Made by a program: the position numbers and the translations under genes. Below, piece after piece: positions 18,908 through 31,400 of a DNA stretch of 64,000 bases; within the stretch, counting starts at the first letter, position 1; every line of letters begins with the position of its first letter. The notes under the pieces are model-generated. The model was not told the DNA's origin. It ran no database searches and saw only the letters and a program-made list of their open reading frames with translations. Origin of the DNA: Lentisphaerae bacterium GWF2_57_35 (GTDB lineage Bacteria; Verrucomicrobiota; Kiritimatiellia; CAIQIC01; GWF2-57-35); the NCBI GenBank assembly GCA_001804865.1, contig MHBK01000019.1, positions 62,001-126,000 of the forward strand. The letters are read 5' to 3'.

Positions 18908-19248
18908 CGTTGGAACGCCTCATCGATGCATTGGGCGTACCGAGATCGGAAGCTCGACGCTTCGTTTTCAGCCCACCAGTCGATTTCGTTTGCGCTCCCC
19001 CATCAGTTCTCCCCAACCCGTCCAATCCCAACTAAAAAAACGCCCAATCACGGCAGCGATGCGTGACAGGATACAGCCCCCAGGTTGGATGTGTCTATTC
19101 GTCCTTGGATAAAACCTACCCGACTTGCACAATCCGTTTTTTCCGTACAGCCCGTTTTTCAGCCTGAAAAATCGAGCTATCAAGGGTGTTTTTACTCAAT
19201 ATCTGTCGTATTCAGCTTCAAAACAACAACTTGTCGAGGTCCGACCCG
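18908..19248. mobile_element. Internally deleted RAYT copy
   Basis: Three blocks match the intact element in order. 18908-18970 matches about 17694-17755, about 18975-19030 matches 17784-17841, and 19032-19248 matches about 18165-18382. The intervening parts are deleted and the left end is absent. The right end carries the same TTGTCGAGGTCCGACCCG terminus at 19231-19248. It cannot encode a working transposase and would have to be moved, if at all, by the intact copy. Confidence 0.8.
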
Positions 19249-20966
19249 CTCTTAATGCGAGCATTGTACCCTTTAGAATCGTTCCATATGACAAATGGAT
19301 TATCGTCCGTGCCCAACGCCATATCAAAGCCAGTTGTCCCATTGGACGGCGCAACCAGCCCGTTCAGCGTCAGGGAAGAGCCAAAACCCTCCCACATCCC
19401 ATCTAATTCCGCCCACTGTCCTACAATTTCCGGAGGCTGGCCAAACCATTTCGCGACGTAAATGTGTCTCTGCCCCAAGGCATCCATGCCATACCAGGCA
19501 ACGATGGGCCGACCAACGGCATCTTCCTCCATGCGAATCAGGTAGCGATATGACGGCGTCTCGACGCAAGGCAGATACCCCGGAGCCGGCGTCAGCGGAT
19601 TGGGATCGGCACCCGCATAAATTAGCCCCACGGCATTCGTACCATCGCTGATCCGGTCGTTGTCGCTGTCAGGGTTGGAAGGATTGGCGCCTCGTTTATA
19701 CTCGTCAAGATTGGAGAGTCCGTCCCCGTCCATATCGCCGGAAGCGTCATTCACCGAAGGCGTCAGCCCATAGCGGATTTCCCAGCCATCGGGCATCCCG
19801 TCGGCATCGCTGTCCGAATTGTCAGGGTTGATGCTAAATAAATACTCTTTCCAATTCGCCGCCTCGTCGCTGTCGCGATCCAACAGCGCATCGGCGGGAT
19901 TGCCGGGGTCGAAACCATGCATCAATTCCCACCAATCCGGCATCTGGTCGGCATCGGAGTCTTCGCCCAAAGTAAAAGCCCCAAGCACAACCCGATTGCT
20001 GACGGGAATGGCGCTGGCACTAAATTGTCCCGCCGGTTCGGGAGGCGAATATTCTCCGTCATAATTTGCATCGATGAAGGCCCGCACATACAGACTCGTT
20101 GCCGGAAGCTCGGTCATGGAGAAATTTATCGGAAAGCTGGCGAACGTGGTTCCGCCGGTGAGGTCTTCGCCTTGCTGCCAGACCGTCACGCTTTGATAAA
20201 GACTTTGCCAACTGTTTGAGGCCGTCACGGCCAATACATAAACGTTGCCTGTGACGCTGCCGGAATAATTAACGACGCCCCACAAGGACGGCTGATCGTT
20301 TAAAGCGATGTTGACGCCCGAGACATCCGTTGTGACATACAGGGAATACGCGCTATAAATTCCGTGAGGCTCCCAATTTTCGCGGAGGCAGTTCGCGTTG
20401 ACATCGAGAAAGCTTTTAAACCAGTACGAGGCAAAATTGCCGATCTCGTCGTTGGTGTAGGCGCTGGGGGAGGCAAGGACGACCGATTTGGCCACGGACC
20501 AACTGCTTTCTTCCATAACGGTCAGCACGTAAATCGAGCCGGTTTGTTCGCAACCGTTGTAGCTGACCAAGCCCGACACCCGCATCGGGCGAGAGTTGGA
20601 ATTATACTCGTCCGTGAGATAAATATATCGTTCACGGGAGTTCGCGTATGAATCTCCATCACTATCAATCGTTGGGTCTGAGAGGGCGTAGATGCGTACG
20701 GGTAAGCCGCTGGCTGTACTGGAATCCGTCCATGACAGGATGTTCGAACCGACGGTGGGCAAATCGCGGGCCGATATCGACCAAATCCTGCCCATCAAAT
20801 CGCTACAGGAATACACGTCCACTCGATTGGAGGGCGGATCGTAAACTACAAGCCGCAGACCGTTCGTAGCCTTGGTAATGTCTTCACAGATGAATCCCTC
20901 TTGCGCTCTTGCGGATACCGACAGGACGACCAACAGCAAACAACCCCAGCCCCATGACCACTTCAT
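19218..20966 (-). CDS. Secreted TSP3 protein, C-terminus replaced by transposon end
   Basis: The 582-residue product has a signal peptide (about 1-21, ending ARAQE), two or more beta-sandwich modules of an unnamed type (about 100-320), and TSP3 repeats at about 325-450. A short block then resembles the propeller blades of the giant protease (RPIVAWYGMDALGQRHIYVAKW). The last ten residues, SGSDLDKLLF, are encoded by the terminal repeat of the adjoining RAYT remnant. I infer that the gene once continued and was cut by the insertion. GGGGAGAAGGC precedes the ATG. The product may still be exported and function in shortened form. Confidence 0.82.
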   Translation of the reverse strand: MKWSWGWGCLLLVVLSVSARAQEGFICEDITKATNGLRLVVYDPPSNRVDVYSCSDLMGRIWSISARDLPTVGSNILSWTDSSTASGLPVRIYALSDPTIDSDGDSYANSRERYIYLTDEYNSNSRPMRVSGLVSYNGCEQTGSIYVLTVMEESSWSVAKSVVLASPSAYTNDEIGNFASYWFKSFLDVNANCLRENWEPHGIYSAYSLYVTTDVSGVNIALNDQPSLWGVVNYSGSVTGNVYVLAVTASNSWQSLYQSVTVWQQGEDLTGGTTFASFPINFSMTELPATSLYVRAFIDANYDGEYSPPEPAGQFSASAIPVSNRVVLGAFTLGEDSDADQMPDWWELMHGFDPGNPADALLDRDSDEAANWKEYLFSINPDNSDSDADGMPDGWEIRYGLTPSVNDASGDMDGDGLSNLDEYKRGANPSNPDSDNDRISDGTNAVGLIYAGADPNPLTPAPGYLPCVETPSYRYLIRMEEDAVGRPIVAWYGMDALGQRHIYVAKWFGQPPEIVGQWAELDGMWEGFGSSLTLNGLVAPSNGTTGFDMALGTDDNPFVIWNDSKGYNARIKSGSDLDKLLF

Positions 20967-21097
20967 GCCTTCTCCCCCCCTTGTTTATTTTCCATACACG
21001 ATCATGCTATTGAATCAAGGATATACCAGCAATTGCAATTATGACTCAGGCTTGACTCAAGGTGTCCATCTTGACTGTCCCTCCTCAACGTCTGGCA

Positions 21098-21197
21098 CTG
21101 GAAAGAAACCACCGGCTTACGCCGACGGCTATGTAGCCGCGTCCGTAAGGACGTGGATTCTTATTCGTATGCGCGGGGGCAGTGCCAAGATGCACCC
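21098..21197. repeat. 100-bp long-form family A element
   Basis: Two hairpins in tandem, CCACCGGCTTACGCCGACGG and GTAGCCGCGTCCGTAAGGAC, are followed by a conserved tail ending AAGATGCACCC. It matches 44442-44540 over its full length with few differences. It lies in the gap 20967-21511, which has no gene. Confidence 0.85.
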
Positions 21198-21318
21198 CTT
21201 GACTCATAGGGAGTTTCTTAAAGGACCGCGGCCATTCCTGACCGCGATGGCGGGCAAGAATGCCCGCCCTCCCATGAAAAGCCCCGCGTCAACGCAGATC
21301 TTAAATCCTATCTTCTTC

Positions 21319-21400
21319 ATAATCATAATCTTAATCGTAATCTTAATCCTCATTGTTGTATCGATGAAGAGATTAAGATTATGATTAGGATTACGATTAG
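21319..21400. repeat. Hairpin of hexamer repeats, (NTAATC)5-22 bp-(GATTAN)5
   Basis: Five NTAATC hexamers at 21319-21348 face five GATTAN hexamers at 21371-21400. The same architecture occurs at 36287-36362. Confidence 0.85.
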
Positions 21401-21511
21401 GAGGCAGAGGGGAGCCCTACTGAAATACGCTGCTATTCTCTACGATTCCCACCAAGTAAACAGGGCGCCTTAGAGAGGCGCCCTGCTTCAAAACAAACAA
21501 TATTCGTCGTC

Positions 21512-22354
21512 TTATTGTCCGGTCGTCGTCGTTGTCGTCTGAATCAACCCGGCGGTCCCGGCAGACAACCCATCCACGCCCGAACTCCCCGCTCCCACTT
21601 CAATCCAGTTGCCTTGCAGCCGGTATTGCGTGTTGGCTTCGGTGATTTCGTAGGTCGTAGTGGAGGTTGTTGCCGAAGAGCTGTCATTCTTGATCGTCAC
21701 CGTCTGTGTGCGGCTCAGTTCCACACCGGTCTCGCGATCATAACGAACTGTCGTTGTGGTTTCTCGTGTTTCAGGAGAACCTTCGATATCTTCAGTTACA
21801 GTTATTATATCAATCTTATTAGTCGCATCGAAAGTCGACGTTGTCGTGGTTCGCGTCCCGCCGTCGCTGGATGAAGTCGACGACGAATCCGTATCCGTCG
21901 AAGTCGTGCCTTGAATATCCTTCACCGCCACGGCATGAATTACACCGACGAAGTTGATTTCGCGGCCGCCGGCGGAGTTGTCGTTGCCGGTGAAAGAGAC
22001 TTGAGCTTGCGCTAGTTCGGCGCCCGTGGAAAACGAACCGTTCACGCCATCCGCGACCGCTCCGGGGGAGCCGATATTTCCGGTATAGGTCGAGCCGTTA
22101 TTGTCGGTTATTTCGAGCGAATTCCCGGCCTGGAAAATGACCAACGAAGTTACCGGCGCCCCCCCCTTTGAAGCCACCAGTTTCCCGCCGCTCATGGTTC
22201 CACTGTAGACGCCCGAAAAATTCAATTGGACGCCCGCGCCTTGGGAGGTATTGAAGCTGCCGTCGCCGCCCGACGAGCCCCACTCACAACCGCTAAACAA
22301 AACCAATCCCAGACAGGTTGCTGCCATTGCCCCGATTACAACTCTCGACTTCAT
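21512..22354 (-). CDS. Outer-membrane-type lipoprotein, Ser/Thr-rich
   Basis: The start is ATG 22354, with AAAGGAG about 7 bases upstream, giving 280 residues. The signal sequence ends in the lipobox LFSGC (Cys about residue 23), so it should be lipid-anchored. The mature part has a beta-rich region (FSGVYSGTMSGGKL, then VIFQAGNSLEITDNNGSTYTGNI, typical of small barrel-like lipoproteins), then a Ser/Thr/Asp-rich linker at about 150-175. A second beta-rich block ends in a poly-Thr tail. No enzyme motif is visible and the function is unknown. Confidence 0.78.
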   Translation of the reverse strand: MKSRVVIGAMAATCLGLVLFSGCEWGSSGGDGSFNTSQGAGVQLNFSGVYSGTMSGGKLVASKGGAPVTSLVIFQAGNSLEITDNNGSTYTGNIGSPGAVADGVNGSFSTGAELAQAQVSFTGNDNSAGGREINFVGVIHAVAVKDIQGTTSTDTDSSSTSSSDGGTRTTTTSTFDATNKIDIITVTEDIEGSPETRETTTTVRYDRETGVELSRTQTVTIKNDSSSATTSTTTYEITEANTQYRLQGNWIEVGAGSSGVDGLSAGTAGLIQTTTTTTGQ

Positions 22355-22444
22355 CGGCTCTCCTTTATCAGCTTTTTTGAATTGCTCTTTACTTTTAACG
22401 ATATTGTTCCCATTGGTCAAACCAATCCTGTCCCCTACAGCGAC

Positions 22445-22468
22445 GTAGCCGCCGGCGTAAGCCGGTGG
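22445..22468. repeat. Intergenic palindrome, family A
   Basis: GTAGCCGCCGGCGTAAGCCG followed by GTGG matches the copy at 8336 almost exactly. It lies between the lipoprotein gene and the stop of the giant protease gene, and could end the latter's transcript. Confidence 0.75.
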
Positions 22469-22485
22469 TTCTTTGTCCCGCCCCC

Positions 22486-25400
22486 TTACAGCCCCGTAAC
22501 CAACCACACGCGATACACTCGCAACGGCGTAGCCGACGCATCCTGAGCGGTAGCGGTGCTGCTATTGGCCACCACGGTATCCAATACATGCCACTGCCAC
22601 TGCCCATTAACCATTGTGTCGGCGTATTCCACCAAATACTGGCAGCCCGGCACCGCCGGCCATTCGATGGACGCAGAATTGCCGCCCAGGATGGCTTCCA
22701 AATCCAGAGGAGGGACCGCACTATTTATAAACATGGAGGTATTCGTCTCACTCAGCACGCCAAAGGCATAGCTGCCCAAGGGCAACAAGCCGAACTGGAA
22801 CAATCCATTGGCATCGGTCACCGTATTCGTCACCCCTTCGCCATTCGAGTGGATACCCAACAGGCTGACTTTGACGCCGAACAAGTTGGTCATCACGCCC
22901 GAGATTTCGGACGCCTGGAGCAAGGCCACATCGTCGATATACCAGCCGCCGGCCACGCCCGTCGCGTCCGATTGCAGGGTGAAGCGGAAGTACACATTCT
23001 GCTCGTTGGCCAAGTTGTCCAGCGGAACCACCACCCTCCGCCAATTGCCGCGCGAATTGAACGCGCTGCTACGGTTCGGCAACAACGGCAGAACGGGCTT
23101 GTTCAAACCCGACTGGTGCGTGTTGATATCAGCCGGCGTTTCAGGCCGCACGGCCTCCACGCGAACCACATCGTTGGAATCGAACAAGTCCAACCACTCG
23201 TAAAAGACGAGGAAGTAGTTGTTGTAGTTGTTCGTCGACGTCGCATTCGACGGCGGCAGCGTCAACTGGACCAACGGGCTATAAAGCTCCATCATCGCAC
23301 TGTTGGGATAGTTGCCGTCCAGAGCCGTTCCGTAGCACCAGCGTCCGCTATGGGCATAGCGAGGAGCTCCGTTGGAACCCACCGCTGAATTGTTCGGCAC
23401 CCCTCGTTTCCAAACGTCCTTCGTGTTGAAGGGATCTTCGATCGAGTAGCGGTGGTACCAGAGATCCACTTGAACCTCCTGTTCCGCCTCCACACCGTTT
23501 TCAAATTGTCCTGATTGTACGCGGCGGACTGCGTCCGGCTCAGCGAAGTATTCATAAGGCAGGTCGTATTTCGCAGCATATTCGCCATCGTCGTTTCGGA
23601 GCGACTCCATGTCGGCAACTGCGCCTCGCAGAGTCAACGGGAAAGGCCATGCATACGCCGTAACACGAGGAATAGGACCGATTTTATTGAAAGCGTATGG
23701 GACTGTTTCTGTCGCATTATTGGTTTGAACCAGCTTATTCACCCTGGGATCGCGGCCTGCCGCCCGACCGCCCAGTTCGTGCTCAATGCCATCGCTTACC
23801 ATGTCGAAATCGGTGTCGTAAGCCGTGTTCATGGCGCCGAAACGTCCGCCGAACAAATATGCGGCCGGTTTGGCTCCGCGAGGGTCGCCTAGATCCAGAG
23901 TAACCGTACCTTCATCGTCAGCCTCGTCCTCCGTGTCCTTCGTGTCGCGGAAGGTATAGCGGCCTGTTTTATCCTTGCTGGAACGCCCGTTCTGAGCCCA
24001 AACCATTGACGAGAAGGCTCGGGGAGAAGGACCTTGGGAGAGCGGTCCGGTCGGGTTGACCAGTATCCACCGATTCGTTGCGCCACTGGACAACACCCAG
24101 GTATCGTTGAAGTAGGCATTGCCGTCCGTGCCGCCGAACAGAACGATCTTCTGCTTGTTGGCGCTAACAAAGTAATCGCCTACGCCTCGATTGTAATCAA
24201 AGTCGCCGTAGTAGATCATCGAAGCGCCACCGCGAGGCTGAGGCCGTTCCTTATTCTGGAAGCCCGTAATCTGGACCCATTCCGCAGCGTTGGTAATCGT
24301 GCCGTTCAGCACATTTGTGACCCCATTCTCGACATTGGTCACTGTGAAATCGGTGGTAGGCTCACGGTAAATCCACAGGTCATTCAATGGGCGGTGATTG
24401 GCGTCGAAGCCGCCGAACAACACCACCCGTTGGTTACTTCCGTCATAGACCATGGAATGTCCCCAGCGCGGCGAAGGACTGCTGGCCGTCACCTTCTGGA
24501 ACCAGTTCAGCTTATCCGGATCGCCGCTGACCTTCCAACTAACTTCGCCTTCGTGCGTATCGCCGAGAACCCTCCGACCATCGATACCGCCAAACATCAC
24601 GAGCTTCTGCCGTTTGAAATCATAAACCACGGCAGAGGACTTCCGATCGGACACGTCTTGCGAATAGTAGGTTGTAGTAATTTCAGGAGACGCCCAGTGT
24701 GGATCGTCCGCATAACTCGGCTTGAAGGATATTACCAACCGAGTCTTCTGAGGCCGTATTTTGGCGGTTCTTCCGGTCAAATTAGTGCTATACACGACGA
24801 CGCCAAACGATTCCCGCCCAAACCGGCCATAATCGTAGGCTTCCTGAACAATGCGCATAACATCGACCGTCACTACACCCGATGAGCCTTGAGGAATGTT
24901 GGTGTACAGAGGCATGCTGTTGAAATAACGGCCGTTTGTCTTAAACAAATCGCCCAACGACGCCCAGCCTCCAGGCTCGTTGCCGAAGCTGTTGAATTCC
25001 GTAAACATAGCAATGTCGATGTTGGTGGAAACTGGATCCACCAGCTCGAATTCAAGTTGAGCCGAGAGAATTTTCTCGCAGATGCTTCCCAAACCGTTCA
25101 GTTCGGCAAACGCGAAGGCATTTGTACCGTAGAACGAGTTCGTGACATACGTCGTTATGCCCTGCGCTATCGTCGTGCTGACTTCGTGATACGGACCGCC
25201 AAAGAGCAGTTCGCCCTGCTTGTTATAGCCAACCTTAATAGTAATATTCGTGGTGACATTGGTCACGCCCTGGACCTGAACTTGCGTTTCAACGGATTCC
25301 ATCCCGTCCTGGCTGACAAAGTTCCTCTCTTCCACCACCTGATCGTCGGTAGATTTGTAGAAGAGATGATTAAGATAGTACTTGTGACTATTGTCCCAAC

Positions 25401-28400
25401 CACCAAAGAGGAAAGTCCAATCCAGACTTCGACTCGTCGACCACGGCCTATTTTTGGGTTCCAGGAAACTCGTTCCGTCGCAGTTATAAGGGACATCCGT
25501 GCATCCACAATCCTTCTCTTTGGTATTACCGTAGGTGAAAAGAGGAACTGCCGAGAGTTCGCTCATAGCCAAGCTGGTATATAAGGGATGAACCGACGTC
25601 AGAGGCGCCTTGCTCTTCTGCCAGCAATTGGATTTCATGCTGAATTCCCAAACATCGCTATGCTTGGTCACGCCATCGCGACCTCCAATCACCACCAACT
25701 GACGATTGTCGAGCAGGATCGTGCCTGAATTGTCGTTTCGAGGATTCTTGGTCTCAAAGACCGGGATATAGGACATGGCCGCGCCCCAGCGCGGAGCAGG
25801 CACATCGCCCGTGCTGTTCGGACGGACCGATTCCCAGTGCGGCAGATCATCCTTGCTGGGCCAAACCAAGCGCCAGAGGTCATTCAAGGCCTGATCATAA
25901 TGATTGGTCACAGTGGGAAGATTATCCCATTGAACAACATAATGGTCGACCGACTGCTCATTCGTTACGGTCCTCAGCGCGCCAAAATAGTCCGAGACAA
26001 TATAATTGACTTGGCCTGAAGGATTGGGCGCAACTTCCCAGAAATACTCATCATTGAGCCAGTGCCAAGCCCCATTGGTATAGTAGCCGCCGAAGGCAAT
26101 ATTTTCCATGAAAGGAGTGAAATTATCCGAAGCGTACAAGAGGCGGTCGCTCATTTGCATGACGGCTAAATGCCCGGTAATGCTGTTGAACATTGGATGA
26201 GGAATCCTGGCCGACGCACTGACGGCTTCCCAAGTGCAAGTCGGGCAGGCTGCCACCACTTGAAACTCGGTGCGGCGCAATTTCGATTCGACTTCGCCCC
26301 ATTTGCCCGGCACGGACGCGCCATCCATCAAGCGATCCGTATCCGAATCCTGCAGGATAGGGTTGGAGCGGAAGATGCGATCTTCCTCGCCATCGCCCAA
26401 CCCATCTTCGTCCGTATCGGGATTCCACGGATCGGTGCTCAAGCTGTCGATCGCATTGGAGCTGGCGGTCGGATCCAAATGGAAGCGAACTTCGTATTCG
26501 CGAAGATTCCACAAGCCGTCGCCATCGTTATCGCCATCGACGCCAACGGACGTGTACCGGTACACAAAGACGCCATAGGGCGTAACAATATAGGTTGGAT
26601 CAACACCACCCTGATCCAGCGGATCGAGATTGTAATAACTGATGGGCACCGGATCCATCGGATGCAGGCCTTTGAGCACTTCCCAACCATCCGGCATGCC
26701 GTCGCCATCCGAATCAGGATTGAACGGATCGGTCGAGAAATCCCAAACATAGCCCGACATGTTATTGCCAAACATGCTGTCCCGAACCAAATACTCCTGA
26801 AGATTCGAGAGGCCATCGCCATCCGGATCGTCGTCGCCATCATTCGGGTTATAGGGATCGAGCCGCGAATCGTTGCGAAGCCGTCCAAAGGCGTCGATCA
26901 CTTCAAAGCCATCCGGCATACCGTCCCCATCCGTATCCCAATCGGTCGGGCCATCGGCATAGCCGTCGCCATCCAAGTCGCCGCCGTTCCAGTTCGGGAA
27001 GAACCCACCGTCACGAACACCATCCATGTCCCTGTCCCAAACTTCCCGGCCATCCAGCAAACCATCGTTATCCGTATCGATATCCAGCGGATCAGTTCCG
27101 TAGGTCAAGACTTCAACGCCATCCGGCAGATAATCGGCATCGGTATCGGACAGCTTCGGATTGGCGCCATAATAGAACTCGCCGTAGTTCGGCAAGCCGT
27201 CATTATCGGGATCGAACCAGGCATCGGAAGGATTCAAGGGATTGAATCCGTAGTAAACCTCCCAACCGTCGGGCATACCATCTTCATCGGTATCGCCTGC
27301 TGTAGGATTAGTGCTGTCGAAGTTATTCGTAAGGGCCTGGCCGTCCTGGCCGAGGAACTCCGACAAATTGCTCAGGCCATCGCCATCCGGGTCTTCCGCC
27401 GTGAGCCGAGCTTCGATCGGATCGAGCTTGGCAATGGTCGAAAGTCCATACAAGGCCTCAAAGCCATCCCACATGCCGTCGTTATCGGTGTCAACAATGT
27501 TGGGCAAGGCGTCGGCATACAGCACGGCGCCCTTGTTGTGGCCCACGGTCACGGACTTGTCTACCACGGTCGAAGGAACGCCCATGAACACAGTAACCGC
27601 CTTGCTCGCAGAAGGCATGGGCAGGTCCGGATGGGTCAAGTCGCTCGAGATGAAGCGATCGCCTTCAATGGCCACCGCCACATGGCCCGTACCAAAATTA
27701 TCGATGCCTTCCAGATATCGGCCGCGGAAGAAGGAACGGACGAAGGAGGCGCCTTGTAGCACATTGGTTTCAATGGTGGAGAAGGCCAACCGGTTGGAAA
27801 TCCCGTCGTAGCCCAATTCGCTGCCGTCCATCATTAGATCGCCATCGGTATCGGCATTGAACGGGTTCAGGAATACGTTATAGAGCCTGAACTGGTCGAA
27901 TTCCAGCAGGCTGTTCAGGCCATCGGTGTCCGGGTCGGAATTGCGGTCGTAGCGGAAAATATTCGTATAGCCCGCGACTTCCACGGAATCGCCCACCCGG
28001 TCATAGTCCTTATCCGCATCGTACAAAATAAACTCGAAGGCATTGGTTATACCGCCGAAGACATTGATCGTGCGGGTTTCCGTGTCGCGATAACCCGGCA
28101 ATGTCAGAGTAACATTGTGCTGGCCGGACCGCAAATCGGATACCAGCGCCGGAGTCAGGTTGGTCACATCGATCGACGGATGCGAGACGGAAATCCCATC
28201 GATGAATATCTCGGCCCCGCTCACCGCATTGCCGCGTATGTCGACCGTGCGAATGAAGGTTCCGCCGGTAGGACCCGCGGTTTCATTCGTGGCAAACCGG
28301 ATCGTCGTACGGGATCCATATGGAACGGAAACCGTCTTGGGTGCGATCCAGAGATTGTTCGTAGCAACAAGCCTCACCTCATGAAGCCCGGCCGGCAGAA

Positions 28401-31400
28401 CCCAATGGCTGACGGGAGTCAAGTTGGTAGTCGACCGCCCATCAAGCCAAATCGGATAAGCTTTTCCATCTTCGGCCGCAACCGAAAGGAAACCGGACGC
28501 CTGAGACGTGGAGACGTTGACCAGAGTAACTTCCCCTTCCCGAAGATTAACCACAGGCGGCGGAAATGCGGTTAAATTGGATCCGACAAAGAGCCAATGA
28601 TCTCCCGGCGCGAGATCGCCTAAAAGCGTGGGCTGCCTTGCTTGTGTAATCCAGTCCGGATAATTATTGAGCAACGTGGCATTGGTAGACGTCCGATACG
28701 CCGCAAAGCTGTTCAAGGCCTTGTTCGTATCAGCCACGCCATCCCAGACTGTCGCCTGCAAGTTGGACGACAAGCCGTTGACATAAATGTCGTACGCCAA
28801 CCCGGCGGGATTGGGGAACATCACGCCCAGGTAGGAACGGCCGCGGCCCTTCTCTAACTCGAAATGGGCATTGGTGATGGACGAGCCCGGTGCGGTCAGA
28901 TCCACCCAGCCATTGGTGGCCAACCCCACATCAGCTACGCCCGGATTAGCTTGCCGTGCAAAACCATAGGGACCATTGAAGAGCCGGCCATTGAAAAATT
29001 CCGCCTGATGGCTGGCTTCGCTGGCTTTGACGAAATAGCGTCCTTGAGGCAGGCCGGAAATCGCATAACTGCCGTCGGACAGGGTGAGCGCCTCGCCAAA
29101 GGATTTACCGGGCAACACAAAGCGATGGCCCTGGATCAGATTGGTGATGCCTCCTCGGCCCAACGCCTGCACGCGGGCGCCGGAGATCGGGGCGCCGTCG
29201 ATATCGCGAACCCAACCCGCAATCTTGACGCCTTCATAGATCATCACGTCGTCAACGTACCAGCCATGTAAGAAATTATTGATGGCATTAGCCACGAAGA
29301 GAAAACGAACCTGCACATTGGACATGCCCGCAAACTGCGAAATGTCGAGGGTGCGATTCACCCAACGCGAAGGCACGTTGGATTGCGTGTTATCTTCGAC
29401 GCCGCTCTTTCCGGACATGGCTGCCGAGACGGGGAACCAATTGGTATTGGCGCCGCCGCGGGCGAAGACCTGCACAAAGTCGCCGTTGGGTTCGGTGTCA
29501 TAGTTTTCGTTCCAGGAAACAAACAGCGTGGCCGAGTTGGTCGGCTGACACTGAGGGCTTTCGAGCGCCGCGCGCAGGGCCGTAATGATCGTCCCATTGG
29601 TATATCCCGCCAGGACATTCGTTCCATACTTCAAGTCGCTAGCAAAACGAAACGCCGTATTGGTGGATCGTTCATGCTGATAGGCGATACCGCTGGTATT
29701 TGGATAGGGCTCAGCCTGCGACAAATGCCAGAGGTTGAACGGCAGAGCCGGGTTGACAGCGCGCGAGAACCAGTTGGTGCGCGAAACCGAGTTTGTTTCG
29801 AAGTTGGCGTTAAGGAATACGCGCAGAACCGGCGGGCTGTTAGTCGGATTCCACCCCAATTGAATCATGTCCGCATCGCCGGCCAGACTGCCTTTCGTAT
29901 CGGCCTTCCGAGGATCGGCGCCGATCGCCAACTCGTTCCCATCATCCAAGCCATCCAAATCGGTATCCGACAAGGAAGGATTGGTCAGGCGATTGGTCAC
30001 TTCCATGCCATCGAGTTCACCGTCGCTATCGCTATCGGCATAGCGCGGATCGGTACCCCATTGATATTCCTGCAAATTGTTCAGTCCATCACCGTCCGCA
30101 TCCAGGACAGCATCCGCCGGATCGACGGGATTAAAGCCCTGCATCATTTCCCAGCCGTCCGGCATGCCGTCAGCGTCCGTGTCCCAGAGGGTCGGGTTGG
30201 GACTGAGCAGATTCGTCGTCCAGGTCACGCACAGATTGGTATGGCCGAGATACCACTGGTATTCCTCCAGATTGGAGGCGCCGTCGCTGTCCATATCCGC
30301 GCCAGGCATTTGATTGGTCTGCCCCCAGTCGCCGGTTCGGATATTGATCGTGCCGTTATCCAGGGGATCCATGGCCACGGCATTGGTATGAAGAGGATTG
30401 TCATAAGAGAAGAACCACTCCCAGCCGTCCTTCATTCCATCCGCGTCGGTGTCCGCAATGCAAGGCTCCGTACCCACCGCAATTTCCACGAGATTGCTAA
30501 GACAGTCCCCATCCGTGTCGCCATTGCCCGAAACAGGTCCTGCGGAGCGGATGATGGTGTTGCGGTCGAACAGATCGGCATCGTCAACCGCGCGAACGCC
30601 AAAGCAATAAATGCGGTCATTTACCAGCCCGTTGTTGGTCCAGGTGTTGATATTGGTGACAACAGCCACCACGTGACTGAAGACGTCCGTTTCAGAGCAA
30701 GCGGGCGTGATGCCGCAAGGCCACGTATTGGCTCCGCGATATACCCGATAGGTAATGGTGGAAGAAACGTTGTCCACCGCGTTCGACCAATGAAGAACGA
30801 CATTGCCGTTCGTTCCGCCGATTGCGGACTGCAACCCGCCAAAGGAGGGCGATGTCCGGTCGCCGACTAATGCATACGACACAACTTCATCTAAGCCAGA
30901 TGCATCGTTTCTATTCTGGAATGTCACTACGGGCAAGCCAACGCTATCGACCAGCAAGCGGGGCTTTAGAACACGACCGCCCATCTGAGATATACCCGGA
31001 GCTTTGTCTGATCCCGCCACGCCGGACCAAGACACACCATTGAACTTGCGGACCAGGATAGAATTGCCCACGTTCGTGCCAGCCTGCCAGGCCACCGTGA
31101 CATGGCCGTTAAAGCTCTCGGCGATGGTCGGACAATCGGGTTGTAGAATGTAATTCGTGGATGCACTGACGCCAGGATAGGTCATCGACCCCCCAAAAGC
31201 ACTCCAACCACCACTATAGCGTTGTGCAAAGACTTGCACATAATATTCACCTGCACTTGTATCAGGATATCGGATCCACGTGCGGTAAATCGAGCCTCCT
31301 GCACCGACACTTAGACTGGGCCGATCAAGAAACTTTTCGGAGGTAACAGCACCAAGATTAGCCCATGCAGATCCTGTCCATCGATACGTTTCAATCGACC

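Noticed and set aside
26170..27759. A 529-codon plus-strand frame opposite the TSP3 array
   Set aside because: Its repetitive composition (AIAIRI-type repeats) is the reverse reading of GACTCxGAT repeats and has no domain of its own.
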